64,000 bases of DNA from NCBI RefSeq assembly GCF_945836005.1, contig NZ_OX241534.1, positions 992,001 to 1,056,000 of the forward strand. The letters are read 5' to 3'. The stretch's first letter is position 1. Every line of letters starts with the position of its first letter. A program made the translations under genes and the position numbers. Positions 1 through 10,100 of the stretch are shown here, piece after piece. The stretch comes from Candidatus Nitrosacidococcus sp. I8. GTDB lineage: Bacteria; Pseudomonadota; Gammaproteobacteria; Nitrosococcales; Nitrosococcaceae. The notes under the pieces are model-generated. The model made no database searches and was not told the origin of the DNA. It was given only the letters and a program-made list of their open reading frames with translations.

Positions 1-509
1 AATGACGTAACGGGGAATACATGGTAATGCCCGCACATAATAAGGGGGCAATTGCTGCTAAATTATTTTGATGGGCAATAGATAGTACAAATTGTTCATT
101 AACTACAATGTGGGTGGAATAGCCGCCAAAAGTATGGCTATGGTTAGAATCTTTACTGTTATAGGTTAAAGTAAAGCCCTGTTCGCAATAATTTTCTTCC
201 CCAGCTTGGCAGGAATGACAATGTCCACAGCTGCCTACCATACAACCCACCCCTACCGTGTCCCCTACTTTAAACTTGGTAACACTTTTGCCTATTGATA
301 CCACAGTGCCAATAATTTCATGGCCAGGTACGCAAGGATAAAGCGTATCTCTCCATTCATTGCGTGCCGTATGTAAGTCTGAATGGCACACACCACAATA
401 GCGAATATCGATGGCTATATCATGAGCATTAGGGATGCGGCGTTCAATAGTATGAGGAACTAAAGGTTGATCTGATCTTTGAGCAGCATAAGCGGCAATC
501 TGAGGCATT
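1..509 (-). CDS. Zinc-dependent alcohol dehydrogenase, 5' part only (YahK/cinnamyl-ADH type)
   Basis: The gene runs off the left edge; about 169 N-terminal residues are visible, starting MPQIAAYAAQ at 509 with an AGGAG ribosome site about 7 bases upstream. It shows the medium-chain dehydrogenase pattern: catalytic-zinc region YCGVCHSDLH, then GHEIIG, then a structural-zinc cysteine cluster (CGHCHSC followed by NYC). The CVPGHE and GVGC segments resemble E. coli YahK, an NADP-dependent aldehyde reductase. Known for the family: reversible reduction of aldehydes to alcohols with NADPH in the cytoplasm. The Rossmann domain lies outside the window, so cofactor choice cannot be judged here. A terminator of the next gene lies behind it, so it probably has its own promoter in 510-596. 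Confidence 0.9.
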
Positions 510-596
510 TATTTCTCCTATCGTCTGAAAGAATCTATATATCATTCCTTCAGTATAGTGCCACTTTACTAAAATTTGTATTGGTAAAAACCCTGC

Positions 597-637
597 ATAA
601 AAAAATACCCCCCTATGGTGTTTAGGGAGGTATTCTG
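597..637 (-). terminator. Rho-independent terminator of the first PEP-CTERM gene
   Basis: A GC-rich inverted repeat (AATACCTCCCTA ... TAGGGGGGTATT on the minus strand) is followed by a run of seven T on the minus strand. It lies about 60 bases behind the stop codon at 697. Confidence 0.8.
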
Positions 638-696
638 GAGTTTGGAATAAATGATGTATCTAGTTATGTATTATATACTAGAGATGAGAACTAAAG

Positions 697-1584
697 TTAT
701 GCAGCAATAGAGCTTAATTCTCTACGTGGATTGAGCTTTGGAGCAACACTCATTAAAAGTAAGCCTAAACCAAATAATCCTAAAATAGCAGGTTCTGGCA
801 CACTAGTATTAGCATTAGGGTGTACAGATTCTACCATTACGACAAAGTCGTTATAGTCGTGATTAGATGAGGCAAGAGCAGTATCCTCCCAAGCTAGAAT
901 AAATTCATTTAAAAGAAATGTAGCAGGGGATCGAGTACCAATTTGTAATTGAGTCTCACCATTGCCTTGTATTGCAACCATATTAGGATTGCCCTCTGGA
1001 TAGAGGCTACTGGTTCCATTTAAGGTTGGGTCAGAGTAGAAAGTATCTGCTCCGTTGGTTAAATAATAACCAAAAAGATTAGAAGTACTAAAATGTGCAG
1101 TTTGCTCGCTAATAAAATTCCCATTAGCGTTAGAATATTGAGCTACATAATTTCCATCTGATGGATTGCTTAAGCTCGTTGTATAACCAGCTCCTGCAGT
1201 TCCTGAAAATAACTGCAAACGAGTCTTTGGATTATTAGGATCGTAAATCCCAAAAGAGTTTATACCTGCATTCGCTGCAATTTCAAACATTAAAGAGTTT
1301 TCACTAACACCGGTTGCCCCGATAGACCAATAATCACTCGGGTTAGTTTGATCAGTGTAGACATTAATGTTTGGACCTGAAGTTGTGATGTTATTTATCT
1401 GGCTTTGTAAGTCTTTACCAGCTCCATTACTACTAGTCGTTGAAATACATACAGGTGATCCCATTTGCCCTGATGGGCAACTTGCTGGTGCAACTACGGC
1501 ACCTGCCATGGCTTGGCTAGCAAGTAAAGTAGTGGCTGCTAGGCCTGTTATACTAGAAAAAATCTATTTTTTATAATTATGCAT
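697..1584 (-). pseudogene. Secreted DUF4114-like PEP-CTERM protein with an in-frame amber codon in its signal peptide
   Basis: Reading from ATG 1584 (a second ATG lies at 1587; AGGAG upstream) gives MHNYKK, a TAG at 1564-1566, then IFSSITGLAATTLL and ASQAMA, a typical signal peptide with an Ala-x-Ala cleavage site. The intact paralogue at 2101-2925 has Ser at the amber position. The mature part is open to 697. It ends with a DYNDFVV motif typical of DUF4114 and a C-terminal VPEP box, hydrophobic helix and basic patch (PEP-CTERM), the signal cut by exosortase for surface attachment. Restart at ATG 1507-1509 would give a protein without signal peptide, so secretion should fail unless the amber is read through. 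One substitution (TCG to TAG) explains the break. The mature frame, promoter and terminator look intact, so loss would be recent. Confidence 0.75.
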
Positions 1585-2044
1585 CATTAAATGCTCCTTT
1601 CGTGGTTAAAAACATCTAACTTAGGGAAAGTTAGGTAAATATTTACCTAGGATAAGGAGCAAAAATCATGCCAATCTTATATGATTTAGCTAGTGTTAAA
1701 AAATATTTAATAAATTTATATAGTTATCTATTAAAGAAAGGCTGCTATCTTGCAATATAGGAATTATGAACTGGAGGATAGGTAAAAATTAGTACATATT
1801 ATGACTTTTTTTGTCAAACTTATTCATTATAAAGAATTAATTTCAGCTAAAAGCCTATTTGCTTCATATCTATATTCAGTAATATATTATATATTACATA
1901 TATTTGATAATAATCAAACAACTATAATCTATATAAAAAATATTTTATTTATACTGACATTATTTGTCATAATATTAGTTTCTGAATGTATGCTCTACTT
2001 AGTAAGGGTTAGCTTAAAATCTCCGCAACAAAAATTCTCTAAAA
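1585..2044. other. Intergenic region with promoter, palindrome and no convincing gene
   Basis: This AT-rich stretch holds the sigma-54-like site at 1658-1674 and, just after its predicted start point, a perfect 18-bp palindrome at 1632-1649 (TAGGTAAAT and its complement) that would lie at the start of the mRNA. An 87-codon frame on the plus strand (1801-2064) has no ribosome site, an AT-driven composition and runs into the terminator of the minus-strand gene, so I do not call it. Confidence 0.5.
1658..1674 (-). promoter_or_regulatory. Sigma-54 (RpoN) type promoter of the first PEP-CTERM gene
   Basis: On the minus strand the site reads TTGGCATGATTTTTGCT. It matches the RpoN consensus YTGGCACGRNNNTTGCW, with GG and GC separated by exactly 10 bases. 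Predicted start of transcription is near 1647, about 60 bases before the ATG. Confidence 0.75.
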
Positions 2045-2077
2045 GATACCCCCCTATCGGGTAGGGAGGTATTTTGG
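2045..2077 (-). terminator. Rho-independent terminator of the second PEP-CTERM gene
   Basis: The inverted repeat ATACCTCCCTA/TAGGGGGGTAT has a short loop and is followed on the minus strand by a T-rich tail. The stem is almost identical to the terminator at 597-637, in line with duplication of the whole transcription unit. Confidence 0.75.
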
Positions 2078-2100
2078 AGTTTAGAATATTAGAACTAAAC

Positions 2101-2925
2101 CTATGCAGCGATAAAGCTTAACTCTCTATGTGAATTAAGCTTTGGAGCAAAGCTCATTAAGAGTAAGCCTAAACCAAATAATCCTAAAACATGAGGTTCT
2201 GGTACAGTAGGACTGCTAGGATCTACCGACTCTACCATGACAACAAAGTCATTATAGGCAAAATTGTTATTTTGACCCGCAGCTTGACCATCCCAAGCTA
2301 AAATAAACTCACCAGCACCAAATACTGCTGTGTCTTGAGGATTGCAGGTAATAGTAAAGTCAGCACAAAAGCGAGTTTGCCCATTACCTTTTATTGCTGC
2401 CATATGATCCATACCTTGATCATTTAGGGAAGCAAGGGAATAATAGGTATCTCCAGTCGTGTTATTAGTTAAGTAGTAACCAAACAGATTTCCTTGACTA
2501 AAGGTTGCATCTGCTTGGGCAGGATTTCTTAAATGATTTGTACTATCTAAGTAGGTTGCAGTAAAATTTCCACCTACTGCATAATTTAGCGAGGTAGTAT
2601 CATTTTTCGTTGAACTACCATCAAATAAAACTAGGGTATTATTTATGTCATTAGGGTCGTAAATACCAAATGTATATCCACTTACGTTTTCAAACATAAA
2701 AGTGGTTTCACTACCAGTACTGGCACCTACTGCCCAATTACCCGTTTGGTTAATTTGATCTGTATTTACGTTAATGTTTGGACTATTGCCTTGGGTAATT
2801 GAATTTAGTCTATTTTGTAAATCGCTCCCCTGAATAGTAGGGGTAGCAAAAGCTTGGCTATTTAATAGGGTAGCTGCTACTAATCCAGCGGTGCTTAAAA
2901 AAAGTGATTTTTTGTAACTGCGCAT
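2101..2925 (-). CDS. Secreted DUF4114-like PEP-CTERM surface protein
   Basis: A 274-residue protein. Residues 1-27 form a signal peptide (MRSYKKSLFLSTAGL ... SQAFA). The middle carries the DUF4114-type ending with YNDFVVMVE near residues 223-233. The C-terminus has a VPEP box, a hydrophobic helix (LGLFGLGLLLM) and a short basic tail, the PEP-CTERM sorting signal. Known for the family: exosortase removes this signal and the protein is exported to the surface or extracellular matrix. Its mature domain has two Cys (around residues 188 and 194) that may pair. It is paralogous to the amber-interrupted gene downstream; the DNA for the sorting signal is the best conserved part. It has its own sigma-54-like promoter and terminator. 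The exact function is unknown; no enzymatic motif is seen. Confidence 0.85.
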   Translation of the reverse strand: MRSYKKSLFLSTAGLVAATLLNSQAFATPTIQGSDLQNRLNSITQGNSPNINVNTDQINQTGNWAVGASTGSETTFMFENVSGYTFGIYDPNDINNTLVLFDGSSTKNDTTSLNYAVGGNFTATYLDSTNHLRNPAQADATFSQGNLFGYYLTNNTTGDTYYSLASLNDQGMDHMAAIKGNGQTRFCADFTITCNPQDTAVFGAGEFILAWDGQAAGQNNNFAYNDFVVMVESVDPSSPTVPEPHVLGLFGLGLLLMSFAPKLNSHRELSFIAA

Positions 2926-3415
2926 AAGATATGATGCTCCATTGTGTGTTTCCTTACTTAAGTAAACTTAATTTTTTAAATTAAGTACCCTTCTACCTTA
3001 TGGAGAAGCAATATCTATACCAAGCTATCTAAGCGTTCATGTTTAATTTTTCATATCACTATTTAGTATATTTATTATATTAAATAATATTTTTTTTATT
3101 GTTGTCCATCCTATTTAGATAAATATCTAAATAAATTAATAAATATGGAAAAAATTGGTATATTTTTATCCTATTTATTATCACTATATTTTTAACTATT
3201 TGAATTTATTAATAATAAAATCTATAATTAATGAAATAATTATTGCTCTAAATTTGCAAGAAATGCAGCGTATATTTAAAAAACTTCTTTTAAATAAGCT
3301 ATTTTTAAGCAGAAAAATTGGCGTATTTTTTATATCTTTTTATAATATCCCTAATTAATATTTATGAGGTTTTTGGGGTACTTAAATAATCAAAACTAAA
3401 TATGGCTGGGATAAC
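2926..3415. other. AT-rich intergenic region with divergent promoters
   Basis: It contains the sigma-54-like site at 3007-3023 and an inverted repeat at 3112-3133 (TATTTAGATA, two bases, TATCTAAATA) about 100 bases upstream of it, a suitable place for an enhancer-binding protein. A 67-codon frame at 3155-3358 is Ile/Leu/Asn/Lys-rich AT noise. The fabB promoter must lie in the right part; I cannot name its boxes with confidence. Confidence 0.45.
3007..3023 (-). promoter_or_regulatory. Sigma-54 (RpoN) type promoter of the second PEP-CTERM gene
   Basis: The minus strand reads TTGGTATAGATATTGCT, with GG and GC 10 bases apart as RpoN requires. It is weaker than the other two sites because GGCAC is replaced by GGTAT. 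The predicted mRNA start is near 2996, about 70 bases before the ATG. Confidence 0.6.
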
Positions 3416-4654
3416 ATGGAAAGTAATGTAAAGCGTGTTGTAATTACTGGGTTAGGTATTATCTCTAGTATTGGTAACAACAAAGGGGAAGTCTTAGAAT
3501 CGCTAAAAGAAGGTCGATCAGGTATTGAGTTCTGTCAAACTTATGCTGATCTTGGCTTGCGTAGCCATGTTCATGGATCATTAAAAATTGATGTCAGTAA
3601 TTTTATTGACCGTAAAATTCTACGCTTTATGGGAGATGGTGCCGCATATAACTATCTTGCTATGGAACAGGCAATTTCTGATGCAGAACTTGCTCCAGAA
3701 ATTATTTCAGATGCTCGTACTGGAATTATTATGGGTTCTGGAGGACCCTCTACTAGAAATGTAGTCTCCTCTGCAGATACTTTACGGGAAAAAGGAATAC
3801 GTAGGGTGGGACCTTATATAGTGCCAAGAGCTATGAGTAGCACAAACTCAGCTTGTCTAGCTACTGCTTTTAAAATTAAAGGAGTTAACTACACGATTAG
3901 CTCTGCTTGTTCTACCAGTGCCCATTGTATTGGTAATGGAGTCGAGCAAATTCAATTTGGCAAGCAAGATGTAGTTTTTGCAGGAGGGGGTGAAGAATTA
4001 GATTGGACTCTTACTCAAATGTTTGATGCCATGGGTGCTCTTTCCTCCAAATATAATGATCGCCCTGAAACTGCCTCTCGTCCTTATGATATAAATCGAG
4101 ATGGATTTGTAATTGCAGGCGGTGGTGGTGTTGTGATTCTTGAGTCTTTAGATCATGCCCTTGCCCGTGGTGCAAAAATTTATGCAGAAGTGGTAGGTTA
4201 TGGTGCAACTTCCGATGGTTATGATATGGTTGCCCCTTCTGGAGAAGGTGCAGTTCGGTGCATGGAGCAGGCTTTAGCTACAGTAGATCGCCCTCTTGAT
4301 TATATTAATACCCATGGTACCAGTACTCCCGTAGGTGATACTAAGGAGCTCGAAGCGATTAAAGCAGTATTTGAAAAACGTAATGAACAAATCCCTACCT
4401 TAAGTTCTACTAAATCTTTAACTGGTCATAGCCTAGGTGCTACAGGGGTTCATGAAGTGATTTATTCTTTACTTATGATGGAACATAGCTTTATCTCTGC
4501 TTCAGCCAACATTCAAGATGTGGATCCAGCAGCTCTTTCGCTTCCTATTGCAAAAATTAGGGTTGATAACAAGCCAATAAATACAGCCATGTCTAATAGT
4601 TTTGGTTTTGGGGGTACTAATGCCTGTATCGTGTTACAAAAATATCAAGGCTAA
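3416..4654 (+). CDS. fabB: Beta-ketoacyl-ACP synthase I
   Basis: A 412-residue condensing enzyme of type II fatty acid synthesis: it condenses malonyl-ACP with acyl-ACP in the cytoplasm and in Gammaproteobacteria is needed to elongate unsaturated chains. The catalytic triad is visible: Cys165 in SSACSTSAH, His300 in NTHGTSTP and His338 in SLTGHSLGA. The N-terminus ([14 protein letters not shown]) and IDRKILRFM match FabB rather than FabF. Length is normal (E. coli 406). It is a single gene with its own terminator; fabA is not adjacent. Confidence 0.95.
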   Translation: MESNVKRVVITGLGIISSIGNNKGEVLESLKEGRSGIEFCQTYADLGLRSHVHGSLKIDVSNFIDRKILRFMGDGAAYNYLAMEQAISDAELAPEIISDARTGIIMGSGGPSTRNVVSSADTLREKGIRRVGPYIVPRAMSSTNSACLATAFKIKGVNYTISSACSTSAHCIGNGVEQIQFGKQDVVFAGGGEELDWTLTQMFDAMGALSSKYNDRPETASRPYDINRDGFVIAGGGGVVILESLDHALARGAKIYAEVVGYGATSDGYDMVAPSGEGAVRCMEQALATVDRPLDYINTHGTSTPVGDTKELEAIKAVFEKRNEQIPTLSSTKSLTGHSLGATGVHEVIYSLLMMEHSFISASANIQDVDPAALSLPIAKIRVDNKPINTAMSNSFGFGGTNACIVLQKYQG

Positions 4655-4675
4655 TTTTTAGCTTTTTCTAATTAT

Positions 4676-4707
4676 AAAAAGCCACCTAAATTAGGTGGCT
4701 TTTTTAT
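4676..4707 (+). terminator. Rho-independent terminator of fabB
   Basis: Perfect stem AAGCCACCTAA/TTAGGTGGCTT followed by six or more T. It lies about 20 bases after the fabB stop. Confidence 0.9.
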
Positions 4708-4802
4708 TTTAGCTATTTTTCTAAATTTTTCTCATTGTGCAAAATGACTAAAAAGCTGGTTTAATACTTTTAGTATTTTTCTAATTTATGTAGAGGTAAG
4801 CA

Positions 4803-6248
4803 ATGAGTTCTTCCCTGTTTAGCTTTGAAAAAGATTTCCGCTCTTGCCGTATTATATGCACCTTGGGCCCAGCCAGTTATTCAGAATCAATCATTGAGAA
4901 AATGGTTCTCTCTGGTATGAATGTGGCTCGGCTCAATTTTTCCCATGGCACCTATGAAGATCATCAAAAAACGGCAGAAATTATTCGAAAAGTATCTCAA
5001 AATTTAGGAAGGCCTGTAGCAATTCTACAAGATCTCCAAGGTCATAAAATTCGAGCAGGTCATGTGCAAAATCAAGAATCTATCCCTCTTAGAAAAGGGC
5101 AAACCATTTGTTTAGGTCATGGAGAAATCGTCTCAGATCAACGTATTGGTATTGATTATGAGAGGATTGCTAGGCAAGTTTCTATCGGAGAATCTATTTA
5201 TTTAGATGATGGTGCCATTGAGCTTAAAGTACTGAGCATAGATGGGGAAGATATTACCTGCCAAGTAAGCCTTGGTGGAGATCTTAAAAGTAGAAAGGGA
5301 GTAGTTTTTCCTGATACTCATTTAGATTTTCCATTGATAGATGAAAAGGATAATGCCGATGCCCAATTCGGAGTCAGCCTTAATGTAGATATGGTAGCTA
5401 TGTCTTTTGTCCGATCCGATGTGGAAATCGTGGAAATGCGTAAACGATTAGCAGCATGGGGGAAGCAGGATGCGTTCATTGTGGCAAAAATTGAAGATCG
5501 AGAAGGGTTAGGAAATTTAGATAAAATTTTAAAAGTGGTGGATGGGATTCTAATTGCTCGTGGTGATTTAGGCGTGATGCTTCCTCGAGAGAAAATCCCT
5601 GGCATTCAAAAGAAAATGATTCAGCAAGTCAATGCAGCTGGTATTCCAGTCATTACTGCCACTCAAATGTTAGAGAGTATGACTTATAATAACAAGCCTA
5701 CTCGAGCTGAAGTCACTGATGTCCATGATGCGGTAATGAGCGGCTCGGATGCGGTAATGCTTTCTGGAGAAACAGCAGCAGGATCTTATCCTGTTTATGC
5801 GGTACAAGAGATGGATCGGATTGTGCGAGAAGCAGAAAAAGAGCTCCATAGTACAAAAAGAGAAATCCCTATTTATGAACAACAAACCACCCGTGATAAG
5901 GTAGCCGCTTCTGTAGTGAATTTGGCTTATAATACGGATGCTCGTTGTATTCTTGCCTTTTCAGCCACAGGTAAAACCATCCAATCTTTAGCAGCAGTTC
6001 GAAGCCGTACCCCAGTATATGGAGTGGTAGGCGAAGAGCAATTATTGCGGAGATTAATGCTTTATCGAGGTCACTCGATGATTGCAATTCCTGAAGAAAA
6101 AGAATTAGACCATTTAATTCCCCCCACTTTTGAGCAATTAAAAGAAAAGGGAATCATTCAGCCCGGTGATTCAGTAGTCGTAGTGGCAAGACAAGAAAAA
6201 GCAGGAATGCAAACATCTTATTTAATTAAGCTTCATGTTTTAGGTTAA
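4803..6248 (+). CDS. pyk: Pyruvate kinase
   Basis: A 481-residue glycolytic enzyme that converts phosphoenolpyruvate and ADP to pyruvate and ATP. Visible marks: ICTLGPAS and MNVARLNFSHG at the N-terminus, the catalytic-lysine motif FIVAKIEDREG near residues 224-234, RGDLGV, and the signature TATQMLESM. The C-terminal regulatory domain is full length (ends SYLIKLHVLG). AGAGGTAAGC precedes the ATG. It stands alone between two terminators. Confidence 0.95.
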   Translation: MSSSLFSFEKDFRSCRIICTLGPASYSESIIEKMVLSGMNVARLNFSHGTYEDHQKTAEIIRKVSQNLGRPVAILQDLQGHKIRAGHVQNQESIPLRKGQTICLGHGEIVSDQRIGIDYERIARQVSIGESIYLDDGAIELKVLSIDGEDITCQVSLGGDLKSRKGVVFPDTHLDFPLIDEKDNADAQFGVSLNVDMVAMSFVRSDVEIVEMRKRLAAWGKQDAFIVAKIEDREGLGNLDKILKVVDGILIARGDLGVMLPREKIPGIQKKMIQQVNAAGIPVITATQMLESMTYNNKPTRAEVTDVHDAVMSGSDAVMLSGETAAGSYPVYAVQEMDRIVREAEKELHSTKREIPIYEQQTTRDKVAASVVNLAYNTDARCILAFSATGKTIQSLAAVRSRTPVYGVVGEEQLLRRLMLYRGHSMIAIPEEKELDHLIPPTFEQLKEKGIIQPGDSVVVVARQEKAGMQTSYLIKLHVLG

Positions 6249-6256
6249 TGGATGCG

Positions 6257-6294
6257 ATACAAAGTAGCTTGAGTATAGCTACTTTGTATTTTCT
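6257..6294 (+). terminator. Rho-independent terminator of pyk
   Basis: Thirteen-base perfect stem (ATACAAAGTAGCT and its complement) with a 7-base loop, followed by TTTTCT. It may also act on the converging redoxin gene. Confidence 0.85.
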
Positions 6295-6309
6295 CATTAC
6301 AAAAATAAC

Positions 6310-6885
6310 TTAATAGCTGGGTGCATTCCCCGGTTTCCATTTGATGTTACACCCTACACTAGGTAGCTGCTCACCTATTAGGCTTTCCCCTTTTAAAGTT
6401 GTCTCTACTGCTATTTTCAGATCTTTACCGGTTACAGAGACACTATTTCCGGGGCGACTATCATCAAATTGACCTCGATAAACCAATTTACGATTCTTAT
6501 CAAACAAGAAAAAATCTGGGGTACACGCAGCCTTATAGGCTTGAGCTACTTTTTGAGATTCATCATATAAGTAAGGAAAACTATAGCCTTGTATTTTTAT
6601 TTCATCTACCATTTTCTCAGGGCTATCATCTGGGTAGTTTTCCACGTCATTGGCATTAATCCCTACCGTAGCTAACCCCTTTGCTCGATAATTATGAATA
6701 AATAATCCAAGCTCTTTGCCAATATGCTTTACATAAGGGCAGTGATTACACATAAAAATCACCAATAAAGCGGCATGATCTTTAAAATCTGCAAGGGAAA
6801 CTAAACTCCCTGTTTTAGGCTCTAATAATTTAAAATCAGGTGCTTTCGTACCTAGTGCAAGCATTGTAGATTCAGTGCGAACCAT
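6310..6885 (-). CDS. Thioredoxin-family redoxin (AhpC/TSA-like fold)
   Basis: A 191-residue cytoplasmic protein with the fold start LGTKAPDFKL, a CxxC active site in FMCNHCPYVK near residues 45-54, and the YDESQKVAQAYKAACTPDFFLFD segment with the family's cis-Pro region. Such proteins (thioredoxin-family, peroxiredoxin-like) reduce disulfides or peroxides; the substrate is not known. The start may instead be Met8 (MLALGTKAP), which aligns better with relatives. It follows the small gene at 6894 by 8 bases and ends the operon that begins with the AddB-like gene. Confidence 0.85.
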   Translation of the reverse strand: MVRTESTMLALGTKAPDFKLLEPKTGSLVSLADFKDHAALLVIFMCNHCPYVKHIGKELGLFIHNYRAKGLATVGINANDVENYPDDSPEKMVDEIKIQGYSFPYLYDESQKVAQAYKAACTPDFFLFDKNRKLVYRGQFDDSRPGNSVSVTGKDLKIAVETTLKGESLIGEQLPSVGCNIKWKPGNAPSY

Positions 6886-6893
6886 AATTTCTC

Positions 6894-7097
6894 CTATTGT
6901 TCTACTTTTTTTATTATCAAATTAGGATTATCCCGGTTTTGATAATAAGGAAGATGAAATCTCATCTCCTCAAAGGCCTTATCCCTATCCTCTATAGTAT
7001 GGTACCAATGATAGGAATCCCAATTCTCTCCCAATAGGTGGGCAGCACGCATAGTGCTATTTGAAGGTAATGTAATATATATACCGTATTTTTTCAT
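6894..7097 (-). CDS. Small conserved-looking hypothetical protein
   Basis: A 67-residue soluble protein, rich in aromatic and charged residues (MKKYGIYITLPSNSTMRAAH ... ENWDSYHWY). I do not recognise a family. It lies 11 bases behind the AddA-like gene and 8 bases ahead of the redoxin gene, so it is likely co-transcribed. No signal peptide or membrane segment is seen. The tight spacing and normal codon use support a real gene. Confidence 0.65.
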   Translation of the reverse strand: MKKYGIYITLPSNSTMRAAHLLGENWDSYHWYHTIEDRDKAFEEMRFHLPYYQNRDNPNLIIKKVEQ

Positions 7098-7108
7098 TTT
7101 ATCTCTAA

Positions 7109-10100
7109 CTATTTATTGTTTTGCCAACGCCACTGTCTCCAGCCAGAAAGTGCAGGATAATATAGTCCTAAATATATTTGCCGATCAGGATCTCTCATTG
7201 TCATAAGACTAGCATAGTGCTCTAGTTGTGAACGATAGCGTTCTTGTTCATGATCTAAAAATTCATCTAGATTTCCCCCATCGTGGGTACTGGTTTTATA
7301 GTCAATAATCCAACGATAACCGTTTTCATCAACAAAAGTTCGATCAATGACAATCCGAGTTGGATCCTGATCTACAGTACCACTTAAAGGGTATTCATTA
7401 TGGGCTTGTTGGTGTCTAGATGATAAAATCCATTTTCCTTTTGAATTGTCTTCAAAAATCCGAGTAAATATATTTTGGATTTTCTGTAAAGAATCATCAA
7501 GCTGTTTTTGATCTACCAATCCTTGCTTGAGTAGAGTTTGCCTAAAATTGGGTTCTAACTGGGCTATTTTTTGTAAATTCCAATATTCAATGCCATCCTG
7601 TGCAATGATTTGTAAGTAACGGTGGACTACAATACCGATATAACGTGCCCAATTTCCAGCCCAATCGAAAATTGGATTCTCTGAATTGCTATCGGTAAAT
7701 TCTATCTCATTTTTGTAGCTAATATAAATATCATCAGGTAAGCTAGGCTGTTGCCAGCGAGAATCTAATTTATATAAATGGGAATCTACTGTATTTTTCC
7801 TCTCCTCTTCTGTAATACTTATTAGCGTATCGTTTTTGATTTCAGCTATTTTTGCTTCAAACTTTTCTTTAACGAGTGGCCATAGAGTAGAAAGCAACGA
7901 TCCTGCTTGAGGATCTTTAATCTCTCCTTTTTCTGGATCATAATTTATATGCCCTAATAAATGGAGGGTTTGTTTCGCTCTAGTAGCAGCTACATAAAGT
8001 AGTCGTTGTTTTTCTAAATCCTCTTTTTCTTTGCTAATTTTATTAAGATATTGATAGATAGAGTGATATTCCCCTCCAGTTTCTTTAATAGGTGCTAAAA
8101 GCAATTGACTGTTCTCTATGCGTTCATGGGTATCGCTATTTGAATACTCTGCCCACATAAGTAGTTTAGGGCTACTTACTTTTCCAGCATAACCAAGCCC
8201 TGGGATAATTACGGTATCAAATTCTAACCCTTTAGCTTTATGAATCGTCATGATTTGTAGCTCGCCACTACTATCCGGGGGGGCATAGAGTTCTTGGATA
8301 TTATCTTCCAACGCTTGGAAATCAAAGATATTGCCATCTTGGCTATAGGTTTCTAAGAAATCTAAATAGATTTTTGCCGACTCCAGTTGAGGTTCCTCTG
8401 TTATGCAGGCAGGACCGCCTAAGGCAAGCCATGTACTTTCCACTAGTTGTCTTGGAGAACGGTGCCGTCTTAGCTTAAAAGCAGCAGTAAATACCCGCTC
8501 TATTTTAACCAGCTGCTGTTTCCCTTCTTGACTTAGTGTGTGCTTATTCTGCTGAATACATTCCCAAATTGTTTTTTCTGATTCTAAATCTGCTAGCTGA
8601 TATAGATCATGTAAAGTTAAGCCACACCAAGGTGCTCGTAGTATGGAAAACCAGCTAATCCGATCTGCAGGGTGGAATAGTGCTTTAGTCAAAGCAAGTA
8701 AATCTTGCACTACTTCCTCATCTTTGAGTAAATCAATCTCTAGCGCTTGGAAAGATAAATTTTCATTTTTTAGATAAGGGATAATTTCTATTAAATGAGA
8801 TCGGCTACGAACTAAAAGTGCAATGATGCCTCTAGGGTTTTGTTCTTTTGTTTGTTGTATCAGCTCAATAACCTTAATCGCTTCTTTTTTTCTGTTATTT
8901 TCAAAGAAAGGGTGAACGTGTACTCCGGTAGTTTGCTGTTGATTAAGCGAATGAAATAGTTTAGAAAAACTATAAGGAACGCCACCTAGTGAAATATTTT
9001 CTTGCTTTGGAAAAATTTGAGAAAATCCTAGATTAACCCAATCTACAATTGCTTGCTGGGATCGGAAATTTATTTCTAGTTTTAAAGGCGTTAGAGCAAT
9101 ATCTCCTAGACCATGATGCCAAGAATACAAAAAAAGACCTACGTTTGCTTCTCTAAACGAATAAATAGATTGCATGGGATCTCCTACAATAAACAGAGTG
9201 CGTCCATCTTCTCGTTCCCAGCCATAGGTGAGTTTTTTTAGCAAAAGATACTGGCTTAAGCTAGTATCTTGAAATTCATCCACTAGTAAATGGCTAATTT
9301 TATGATCTAAAATTAAGGCGAGATCAGTAGGAACTTCATTAGTTTCCTCTAAAGCTTGAGAGGCTCTTTGAGAAACTTCAGTAAAATCTACTGATCCTTG
9401 AAGTTGGAATACCAGTTGAAGTTGAGCAACAGCAAGTAACAGGATCTCTGAGAGTACTTGAATGATTTCCCATTGATCATCTTCATAATGGCTAGTGGGT
9501 AAACTTCGTAGTTGGTGTAATTGATCCCGTAATGCCTCACTTTCTTTTAACGATTGGATTTCATTAAGGAGATTGATAAAAGCTGCTTTTTCATCTTTAT
9601 ATTCTGGCGGAAAACCAATCTTTTTATTAATTCCTTTATCCTTACGCCACTCTCCTTTCTCGATAAGCAACAGCTCTACAATCCCCTGCCAATGGGTTAA
9701 AGAGACGGTATTTGTTTTTAAAGGCGGAGTAAAATTTTGAAAAGATCGAATCGGAGAGTCTTGCCTCTCAATATAGCAACTTGCAAAATGAGCCGATTCT
9801 AACAGTTTAGTAAGAATTTCTTTTGAAAAATAAGAATTAACTTGGAGCAAGGCTTTTGAGATAATTGCTTGCAATGTTTTTTCTAAAGTATCCCTATTAA
9901 GCTGCTCACCTGTAGCTGTAAAATGCCGTAGCCATTGATCTCTATGCTTAAGCATCTCTACCAATAGCTCTTCAATGTTATTCCAGCGATTATTTAAGTG
10001 ATGTAAGAAGCGTACGATTTTAGCCGATTGTTGATCATTTCCATGTTCGAGAAGCATTAAGGTATGATGAGCCGCTTGTTGGTAAAGGGATTTTGCCCTA

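Noticed and set aside
1801-2064. 87-codon frame on the plus strand with hydrophobic segments
   Set aside because: No ribosome site, pure AT-type residues, and it runs into the terminator of the minus-strand gene.
3155-3358. 67-codon frame before fabB
   Set aside because: Composition of AT-rich noise (Ile, Asn, Leu, Lys), no ribosome site, no family resemblance.
5318-6087. Minus-strand frames across pyruvate kinase
   Set aside because: They are shadows of a well-conserved plus-strand gene, without ribosome sites.
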